Below the pieces are notes generated by a model, which did not search any database, was not told the DNA's origin, and saw only the letters and a program-made list of their open reading frames with translations. This document shows, piece after piece, positions 54,541 to 64,000 of a stretch of 64,000 nucleotides of DNA. Made by a program: the position numbers and the translations under genes. Position 1 is the stretch's first letter. Each line of letters begins with the position of its first letter. Origin of the DNA: Chlorokybus atmophyticus (lineage: Eukaryota; Streptophyta; Chlorokybophyceae; Chlorokybales; Chlorokybaceae); the NCBI GenBank assembly GCA_009103225.1, contig RHPI01003369.1:317500-381499 (forward strand), read 5' to 3'.

Positions 54541-57500
54541 CTAACTGGCCAAGGCAAGCAGCAGAGCTGTGCCTCTCTTGACCCACCCATCCGAGTCAGC
54601 GCTTCCAGCCTTAAGATCAACCGAGATCATAAACGACGGCCTCTCACGCGTGCCCGTACGCACGGGATACATATACAGCGGGCACGCGTACACTCCCTTC
54701 CCGGTCTTCTTCTTATTCTCCACAGGCTTAAAGTGTATAATCGGCATGGGTACAATCAGCTCCATGGGTTCGGGTTCACATAAAGCACCCGCATCAGGGT
54801 CCCACCCCGCACCTTCTAGATACACCCCACGCACGTACACGCCTTCTTTGGGAGCTTGGACGATCTCGTGCTCAGCGAGGTTCACGATCGTGAAGTCCCA
54901 ACCCAACGTGTCGATGGGTATGGCGTTGCGACGAGCTGTTGTTTGGAGAACCGCTGTGAGGAAACTTGTTGGGTACGTGAAGCCGGATAGCCAGTAGACC
55001 TTGGGGTAACCACCCTCTATCCACTCCCTCAACACCTGCAAGTAACGAACAGGTCAACATAACTTACTCAAACACCCACTAGTACTTCAACTCATAAAAC
55101 AGCTCTTATATGTACAAAGCATTGAGACTGAATACATGGAAAAATAAACAAACACTGCATTGTTACGGAAGCACGACTGTGTGCATGTGTGGCTAGGTGT
55201 GTACCTGTATGCGTTGGAGTAGGTCTCGTGTCCACGGTCCAAGTGGTTTCAATGAAGGATACGTTTTCAGCCACGATGCGGGTACTTTGGCATCAAAGAG
55301 AGCATTAAGTACAAGATCAAGTTCAGCACTCATGACAACGAGTCCCTTTATCCCCTTCTGCAGGTTGACACACGAGGACCGCACGTTGCTTAGGAGTCGG
55401 TTATACCTATCAAGCTCCTGGAATAACACCACATGTAGTGCACTTGGGTCATCCTTCTTTGAGTTGACGATGGCTTCGATATCGAAGGGTTCGGGTACTT
55501 GAGCTAGCAGGTCTGTGGCAACAGCCATGACGATATCTTCTCTTTTACCTCCACTGCCTCCACCAGAAGTAACCGTACGTGGCTGCAACCCAACTATAGT
55601 CTCAAGCACGATGCGTGCGTCGCTGATCTGGAAGCTAATGTCCCCGTTGGCGTGTTGTCCAAAAGCCTCAGCTCGATCCATCGCGGGGAGGGTCTGGATA
55701 TAATCTCTGTAGCTCTGCAGTGGCCCGTCGTCGGGGATGTAATAAGTTGATAGTGTGGAGAGTGGGTAGTTTGGTATTGTTAAAGCCTCCTCGCAGTAGA
55801 ACTGGTTGAGGTAGCTTGCCAGGACACGTCTGTCCAACTCGTCCGTCACACGACCACCGTAGTTGGCCTCCGCAACTAAATACTTAAGTGCATCCCAGGG
55901 TGTCTCCGCATACTCATCTAAATAAGTCTTCAACAAGTCATCCGAGACTTGGAAATCCGTATCATTGAAGTCATACGGAATATTCAACCCCAAAGTCCGG
56001 AACTTCCGCCGCTCCAACAACACGCTGTGGAAGTAAGTCAAAGCAAAGAACAGCTTCTGATACTTATGCCTACTTTTACACTGAGCAAAGGACTCTTCTG
56101 TCACAGAGCCATACAACCTCAACAAGTTGGCTCTCAGGCCCTTGGGTGGTTCTGTGGTCATTTTGATCCCACGTTGAAGCACGGCGATGGGAAAAGCCGG
56201 GCTCGGGCTGCTTGATAACCACAAACGGAAGTCGGCGTGAGGCTTGCGGGCCTCGAGAGACTCGACGAGCTTGTCTAGAGTGGGAAGCCAGCTGGTCATC
56301 AAGTGACAGTTGGCGAGGAAGACCCACTTGCCCTCGCGAGCGCCCTCCTCGATCAACTTGGTAGCGACGGCTGCCTGACCCTGAAGATAGAATGAGCACA
56401 AGTGAGTGCTTAAAAATGATGAGACAAGTTTCCGATTGGGTGTACTGGCGTGTATGCAATGTCTTGAAGTTTGGAGTGAGGGCGCACACACGCACGCGCG
56501 CACACACATACACACACACACAACACAAGTAACTAGTTGCGATAGCGATATCAGTGAGGGTGAAGCATGATCGGCTACCTGACCGAGGGCGACTGAGTGG
56601 AAGCGTCCATCAGCAAGTAGTCCCCGTTGTGCAGCGAGTTGTGCTAGTGCCGACGTGGGATCCACTCCAGGCGATAGCACAAATATCAGTGGCGTAGTGG
56701 GTAGCGAATCCGCTAAAGTCTCCCCGAGATCAAGCACAGGTGGCTCCACAAATCTCCTTCCAAGGTTGCCCGCCACGTATGCCGCAGCCGCAACCAACAC
56801 TCTATCAGGCCTCAGACACCTCACCAGCATCATGCGTTGGAGTTCTGAACACTTGGACTCCCACTCTCCCGGCAACTCTGCTGTCTCGGCCTCACCCTGT
56901 CGATACCACGCCTCCCACGCTGTTGTCCCGCCTTGTGAGAATGATGCAGCCAACCCCGAGAAGGCGGGTAGAACTCTATCAAGCTCGGTGATGTTGTCCC
57001 ACGCCTCCTCGGAGATCCAGTTGGTGGCTGGGTTGGGTGGTTGTTGGGACTTGTCCAGCACAGTCCCTCCACGTAGGAAGAATTGCCACTCCTCGGCGTT
57101 GATTTGTCCCGCGCTTTGGAGTATGCGAACACACATTTGCAAAGAGAGGAGCAGCTTATGGGCTTCGAAGAGTCCACGTGCGGCGTACCGATACACCGCA
57201 TACGTGTGGTACTCGTTGAGTGCTTTGATGCGCTCAACAACAGTATCATTCTTTGTACTCTTGGCTATGGAGATGAGGAACAAGTCATTGTACGCGTCGA
57301 GTGAGAATTGATACATCGGGTCCACGGCTGCAAGTTCATTGAGTACAAAATACAGCGCAGATGCACGTACGGCGCACGGCTTATACGCCGCTGAAGCCGT
57401 CTCAATCTTCTTTGCAGTCTCTTCAGCTACTTTCAGGGATTCATTAATCTCCTCCCAGGTGGTTTTGGACCTGTCCAATGTGTCGATGAGCTCCACGTTG

Positions 57501-58228
57501 TCGAGGAGGGAACCCGTGGCCGTCGACAACATGCGCAATATGTCGTCTTCCAACTTGGCTTGCGTGCGCTTACCCGCGGCAACTTTTGCAACAAGCTCAT
57601 TCTTCTGTCTATCAAGGTCAGGTCTTTCTCTTTGCACAACTGTGTTGAGTAGTTGTGCCTCAAGCCCTTGCTCCTTGACAGCAAAGTTTACTATCGCCAC
57701 ACGCGTGGACACCTCGGGCGTGTAGTGTGGGTTTGACAACTTCGTTGTAACATACAACTTGAAGGATGGGTGATAGTCCACCTCTTTATCACCAAGCTTG
57801 ATCATGAGTTGGTTGCCTCTCTTAATGAAAGCCTTGGCTAAAACATTCTCAAGTGCTGGATCGATTTCTTCAGCCACGTCTTGTAATAACACGGGTCGAC
57901 CCGCCGTGATGGCGTTCTCAATAACTCTCATAAGGTCAGATGCCTGCAAGTTGACTACCTTAAGAGTGTTGTTGCTCTCCATGTTGCGGACCCACCGCAC
58001 GGCCTGGCCCTGAGGATCGACCATCAGAGGCCAACGGCGACCACGAGTCACCATCACGCCGTTCTCGGTGGAGAAAGCGTCCGCAGGCAAACCCTGCACA
58101 TGACAAAGACAGTGGAGGACAAGGTCACAATGGTTGGCCATTGCACTTAACGAGGCGAACCAAGTGTGTGTGTGTGTGTGAGTGTGTGCGCGCGCGAGCG
58201 CGTGTATCACACACACACACACACACAC

Positions 58229-58282
<54 letters not shown>

Positions 58283-61200
58283 GACACACGCACCTGTATA
58301 TTCCAGTCGCGGACATCTGATGGGTCCGCCAAGAATGTTGCAAAGTCAAACTCAGGCGTATGTGGCACCGCTAGCTCCTTAACTTGTGGCAGCCACGTTT
58401 GTTTGACCAACCTTTCTCGATACGCACTCGGGAACGGTCCCGCATAGGACAAAAACGCCGCAGCAATGAGACAATCACCCGGCAAAAACCCCATCTTCTC
58501 TTCCAGTGATGCAATAGACGCCTCCCACCTGGTCTTCTCTCCAGCAAGTCCAAGCACAAGCTTCTCTGCTCTCCCCAACTTGACCTCAAGATCATCCAAC
58601 TCTCTCTGTAGAGCCTCCTTGGCGGCGGCACTGGCCTCGTACCTGTCCTTCAGGGCCTGGACCTTGGCCAGAACCTCCGCGAGGGCGTCTCTGGCAGCCT
58701 GGAGGGCCGCTTGCTTCTTTGATAGTGTATCAGTGGCTGCCTTGAGTTTGGCACGCTTAGGGGCGACCTCCTTTGACACGTGGCCGTACACCTCCATGGC
58801 GCCCACCCACATGCACAACCCTTTAGCGGCGTTGGACACTTTACCCACCGCATCCGGCGTGAAGTCGGCATTGGCAGTAAATTTGCCAATTTTCTTAAGC
58901 AAAGCATCATCAAGCTTATCTTTATCAAATCGAAGCAGCTTCTCTAAGAAACTCGCATCACCGAGGGCCTTCTTGGTCTCGTCCCACGTGGGCGGCCGCC
59001 TCAGTACAGTCATGACAGCTGATAGAGTCATCTCTACTAAGGCAGGTGGCTTCGCATAAGCCTTGACTTCACTCAAGTCCTTCTTCGTGAGGACGTTGAG
59101 GGCATCCTCGGCAGCTTTAAGTGCAGGGAGGGCTTTATCTAGGTCTTTCTGGCAATCTGTGGCAATAACATTACACTCTGCAGCTTCACGTTCAATCTTT
59201 TGTGCCTCCGCAGACACTTGCTTCTCTTGTTCATCTGCCGCACGCTTCTCTTGCACAATCTCAACCAACAAGTCTTCCGAGTCACGCTTCGCTTTGGCCA
59301 CAGTAACCTTCTTCTCTTGACATACGCCTTGCATCACAGCCACCTGTTCTTTGGTCTCTTCCAACTTTTGCAAACCGCCTCTCAACTTGTCTGCAGCTTC
59401 ACCCAACGCTTGCTTCTTCTCTCTCAATAAAGCTCTGTATCCTTGCACAAACTCCAAGTAGTTGGTTGGCGTGACGTAGTTGTGTCGCCTCAACTGAGCC
59501 AACATGGCTGCAGATGTGGACACGACACTCTGATGCGCCACCTGGAACAGCGTGCATATGTTGTCACGCAGTTGTTGTTGTGGCGGCGGTTGCTGCGGCG
59601 AGGATGCTGTGTTGTTGTTGCTATTGTTGTTGGAAGTAGCGGCAGGGAGAAGGGACTCCTCGTTGTCAATGAGCTTGTGTGCCACCTCATTAAGTGCATC
59701 AGCGGGCCACTCCACAAACCAATCGATAGTTGTACAATTTACGAGCCCGGGAAACATCCTCAAGCGGTTGCGAAAGGTCTCTCCAATGGGCGAGAGACAC
59801 AACACAACATGAAGGTTGGCCCGCACGCGATCGATGAAGAACCCATAGAGTGCATCTGCAGTCTCACCCACTCCAACCTTCTTCGCGGCAGGTCTCACCT
59901 CTTCAAGCACACCTTGCAGCTCGTCTCTCGCAAATAAGTTGGGTACCTCCCCGCTCGTGAGCACGTTGTTAACATCTTCAAGGAAGGTCTCCACCACAAT
60001 CTGCGTGTCATCGAATACAAACGCCGTGGGTTTGTCCCCACACCCCGCTTGCCGATACAACAACTTCAAGTCCTCTCTGAACTCAGCCGTGCGATAGGCT
60101 TTACTAATCTCCACAGAGAAGAGCTTAAGTCCCGCCACGTATGCCGCCAAGCGTGCTAAGGACTTTCTTCCACTCCCGCCCACACCAACAAGTAGCGCAT
60201 TACCCCTTGGTTGACTTAGTATCCTATGCACGCGACACACGTGCTCAACAGCATCTCTAAACAACACCAAGTCCATCGCTGATTGGCCCGGCTCCAACCC
60301 AAAGTCCTCAAGTCTCTCTTGGAGCAACTCCTTCAATGTGTTGGCGTCGGTGACGGGCTCGTAAGGCGGGTTGTCCATGCCTTCACGCATGAATGAGACA
60401 AAAGGTGGGATGGAACCGTCCTCGCCGGGGAATAAAGTCTTCCAGGATGAACTGAAGGTGGCGGACAAACGCTCGTCCATTGCATTGCGTAGCCAAGCCT
60501 TGTCGGCGGGATCCCACATACGATCACCAAACACCCTGCATGATCAGTTATAAACTGTTATGCATGCTTTGTCATCATCAGTTGAGGCTAGTTGTAGCGG
60601 CATGTGACATCTGTGTATACATGTGCAAACTCCATATAAAACACAGACTTGTACCTGAAGCATTCATGGCACCATAGTTGCAGCATCGCTTCCCTCGAGT
60701 CATAGAACGCCCTCGTGGCTTGCATCACCCCCTGCGTCACCTTCGCCAGATCCCTCATATTAAACAAGTAGTGACTCTTCGCCGGGGTGGGCAATAACTC
60801 CGCGACCACATTATTAAACAACTCAATGGATGCTTGCGTGAGCGGCTCCGCGAGGGGTTTAATCTCATCATCAAAATCAGATAACTTTGCTCCAACCATT
60901 GTGCCGAAGATGCGACGCACGGAGGTGTCGGAGGGTAATGTCATGTTGATGGAGAAGAAACAAGCGAGGATGCGGGCGGAGAAGGCGCTGCGGCCGCCGC
61001 CGGGAGGAGCTAAGGCGGCGAGGAGCTGCATCTCCTTGATGGACTTGACCTCCTGACGCTCACGGTCGTACCTGAGGTGGGGAGAGAGTGATTGAGTGTC
61101 TATGTGTGCCTGCTGTTTGTTTGTAACAATGGCATATATGCGTGGTCGAGTACTTCGAGTTTAGCTATAACACTTGTTGACAGTGAGGCACACCACCTCG

Positions 61201-64000
61201 TGTGAGAGTGTACGCGTGACACCAACACTGGGGTTCATGCAAGCAGCCAATGTGTGTATCATGGTTATAACACTTATGTGCGCTCGCCTTACTGAACAAC
61301 TGCTAGACAGAATGACAAAAGTTACACAGGCTTCAAGCTTATGCTAGCTGGAAATATGGACGGTAGTCACACAAGCTCGTGGTTGAATAAAAAGAGGCTC
61401 TGTGTGCATGGCATACACACGTAGGGTGGGGTGATTGGCTGGATGTAGGGACGGACATTAATGGTTGAAGAGATGTAACACCACGTACCAGAAGCCGTTG
61501 TCAACCCAGAGCTTGAGCAGTTCCAGCGGCGGCATGAACCCAAACTTGGACTTCTGCGGCATGCTGATATCATCAATGAAGCACACGAGTCTCTTTCCCC
61601 CTGGTGGCGCATACACCCCCTTCGTTCTCTTCTCCAGCCTTCCCTCAATAGTCTCTTGAAGTGAGTTGGACGATGTTTGGGCGGAGAAGTTGATGATCAT
61701 GCCGGCGTGGTTTTCGGGTAGACCTGTTAAGAGTTGTTGTGCGACAACAGTCTTGCCGACACCAACATTGCCCATGACGAGGGCGTGTCGGCCAGCGTGA
61801 ACAAGGGCGGAGAGCACATGCTTCGTGCGGAGGGTGTCGATGGTGGGGACAACTATTGAGTGGAAAGGCGCATCTGCTGGTGGTTTATACCCACCCGTGT
61901 TGGTGTTGTTGCCCACAACACTCGCTTCCTTCCCGCCACCAACGCCAACGTTGGCTCCACCACCGAGCCGCTCCTCCCACGCCACCCACGCACGTCGTTT
62001 TCGATCAGCAACGTACTCGTATACGGTGTCTGCGGCGGGGAAACGCGGGTCCAAGTCACGTATGAACAGATCAAAGCGACGGCGTGACTCTTCATCAAGA
62101 GCTCCGCCGAGCGACCACACGAGTGAGAACAAGAAGAACATCTCTGTCATGGCCACGGCTTGCTCCGCCTCCATCGGGACTGTATCATTGTTGTTGTTGT
62201 CGATTGTGACAGCGTCGAAGAGGTGGCAAAGAGACCTCACTGCAGTCTGCCTATCTGTGGCAACGAGCTCCCGACACTCTTTGCGCTTGAACTCAAGGGC
62301 CGCATCGACACACTTCTCTATCATCCGTCGCAGCGTGTCCACTATACTCGCATCGGTCTTCTTTGCAAGCCACGATTCAACAAAAGGTCTCCACCCGAGG
62401 TCCTCCACATTCATGTAGATCATGCCGGCACGTGATACAGTTGCAGGCGAAGCTTGAGACAGGTCCTCTACTTCAAAGAGTATAGAGACTTGGGGTGGCA
62501 TGGCTATACGTTCACCCGAGAGCAATGTGAGTAGCTTGTTGTCGTCAAGGAGTGTGTTCATGGACTCAATCCACAGCGTGTCCACGGGTCCGTCGAACAG
62601 GATCCACTTTTGATCTAAAGCTTCGTCTCGACACGCCGTGCGCATGACTTTGGCCAACACGCCGTCACACCACTCACGTGAGGCTGCGGAGAAGCACCCG
62701 TACAACTCGTCGTTGCTGAGAGCCAGTGGGTTGATAGTGTACACGTGCACACGCTCCATGTCCTCAACACCCTTCTTCTTAAGTGCAGCCATAGCTCTGG
62801 ATAAACACTTCCACGCCTCGCTCTTACCCGCGCCGGTCTTACCCACAATCATGTTGCCGTGCCTCGCCACCTTACAATCGTACACTTGGATAATCTTCGA
62901 GACGTAGTCGGCGACTGGTTGGAGCCCGACATTCCTCAACTCTTCTTCAATAGCGGCACGAAGCTCACCACCTTCCATAGGTGGTGCTTCCACACCCGGG
63001 AATAGGTCTTGTAACAACGCCGCAAAGAGTGGGAGATCAGCATATACAAGTTTGGGTACAATGAGGTCCCGCATGGTCCGATGCATGATGACTTCTTCGG
63101 GTGCATCGGGATCAATACGTTTGGATGCACCCGCCGCACGCGCGATGGGGATCACAAAGGACCTGAGGCCGTAGTCGTAGTGGTCTTGTTTAGAGAGTTG
63201 TTGTTGACTCAACTCCATGATAGCGATCATCTTACGGGATAACAGTTTGGCTGTCTGAAACCCCTCGGAGAACATCATGATCTCCGCGATGAGGGTGAAG
63301 TCCGGCACCATCATGGATACGGGTCTGAGCATAGCCTTAAGGTTGTCGGGTAGTTCACTGCGGCCGGCATAACCCGGGTTCATCGTGACGAAAATCCCAC
63401 AACTAGCGATGAGACGGATTTCGGCGCCTTCAAACACGAAGCGCGTGACTCCCGCCTTTATTGCGAGCATCACGGTGGAAATCTGCGTGGCCACGACAGA
63501 TAGGACCTCCACTTCAATGCGGTTGAACTCATCAAGACACGCCCACGCGCCCGTCTGCGCCAACCCGGCAAACATCTTCCCCGTCATCTTGTAGTCCACG
63601 CCATCAGAACAGTTGAACACAATAACATAACGCGCGAGAGCCTTGCCAAAGTCTTTGACCGTCTCTGTTTTACCCGTACCAGCAGGACCTAAAGGATTCC
63701 CACCTCTCCTTGTAAACATCGCCGCACCCAACGTCATGTAACATCTGTCCGTCAACGGCGTGACAACCAACCTGCCATTGTTGCCCTGATACTCGTAGCC
63801 GTAAGCGAAGACAGACAACACCTGTCGGATCACGCAGTCGCCCTTGGCATTGTCCTTGTCCTTGTCTTTGGCGTTGTTGTTGTCGTTGTCGTAGCCGGCG
63901 GCGCTGCTGTCCTTGTCTTTGTCCCAGTAGAAACGAAGCTGGCTCTGCCACTCAAAGTCGGTCGGAGCGGAGCAGCCGCACTTGCCGAGACGCTCGATGA
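54541..64000 (-). CDS. Axonemal dynein heavy chain, partial (5' end beyond window)
   Basis: This is the ATPase motor of the ciliary axoneme. The window holds from the end of the linker to the C-terminus, about 2,785 codons in six exons (64000-61489, 61071-60655, 60535-58294, 58093-56579, 56380-55205, 55035-54541), all in phase. AAA1 Walker A is GPAGTGKTET (near 63666-63689), followed by CLDEFNR. AAA2 has GKTGAGKS (near 62824-62845), AAA3 GNVGVGKT (near 61750-61773) and AAA4 GVGGSGRKS (near 60161-60190). The stalk coiled coil and microtubule-binding tip lie at about 58600-59420, with VKAYAKPP. The C-terminus matches dynein AAA6 and C-domain. The overall pattern suits an inner-arm axonemal type, but I cannot fix the subtype. 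Asn/Ser/Asp/Gln-rich loops are inserted at several places. Exons are very long compared with neighbouring genes. Confidence 0.95.
58164..58279. repeat. Compound GT/CG/CA/AG microsatellite in dynein intron
   Basis: Successive runs of GT, CG, CA and a long AG run fill the intron between the exons ending at 58294 and starting at 58093. Read through, they make a false single frame with poly-Val/Cys and poly-Ser/Leu. Confidence 0.95.

Noticed and set aside
55193-58228. Single 1,011-codon dynein frame
   Set aside because: It reads through the intron 56381-56578, which encodes only low-complexity Val/Cys sequence; homology and splice sites place two exons instead.
1-64000. CRISPR arrays, bacterial operons, rRNA or tRNA clusters
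   Set aside because: No regularly spaced repeats, operon-like spacing or recognisable structural RNA was seen; a tRNAscan run would be needed to exclude isolated tRNAs.

Overview
This is nuclear DNA from a green (Viridiplantae) eukaryote that carries flagella, most likely a streptophyte-type alga. Four observations support this. Nearly every gene is split by short spliceosomal introns. The proteins look like plant proteins: a CIPK kinase with a NAF motif, a bHLH-ACT factor, the plastid helicase ISE2, an organellar oligopeptidase, a plant-type DUF1475 protein and an At2g27680-like reductase. Several N-termini look like plastid transit peptides. The right end holds an axonemal dynein heavy chain, so the organism makes motile cilia, which excludes seed plants. 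I cannot name the species.

Layout, left to right: DUF1475 membrane protein (+); exosome subunit CSL4 (-) head to head with a Prune-type phosphoesterase (+); plastid DExH helicase ISE2 (-, 26 exons); an uncertain minus-strand gene; a uridine kinase/PRK-like P-loop kinase (+); an EMB8/ABHD-type hydrolase (-); a poly(G)-flanked gap; an aldo-keto reductase with a transit peptide (+); a 5 kb gene-poor spacer (AT-rich, then GC-rich); a bHLH-ACT regulator (+); a small unrecognised membrane protein (-); an AT-rich repeat-bearing spacer; gamma-secretase subunit APH-1 (-); a CIPK (+); cytosolic prolyl-tRNA synthetase (-) divergent from a putative RNA polymerase I RPA34-like subunit (+); an organellar-type oligopeptidase A (-); an AT-rich spacer with two poly(C) gaps; and the last ~2,785 codons of an axonemal dynein heavy chain (-), cut by the right edge.

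The genes are ordinary housekeeping, signalling and motility genes, not one cooperating cluster. I rebuilt exon structures by hand from homology, splice signals and reading phase. For the recognised genes the exon lengths sum to a multiple of three, which is a useful internal check. I see no CRISPR array, bacterial operon, rRNA, confident tRNA or intact transposon.

The most unusual features are structural. There is a high share of GC-AG introns (7 of about 115). A perfect 56-bp palindrome lies inside a kinase intron. Two palindromes sit back to back in the AT-rich spacer. One splice donor is buried in a perfect hairpin. The 5' ends of CSL4 and the Prune gene are almost on top of each other. 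The dynein gene is intron-poor beside intron-dense neighbours. All assembly gaps fall in poly(G/C) tracts.
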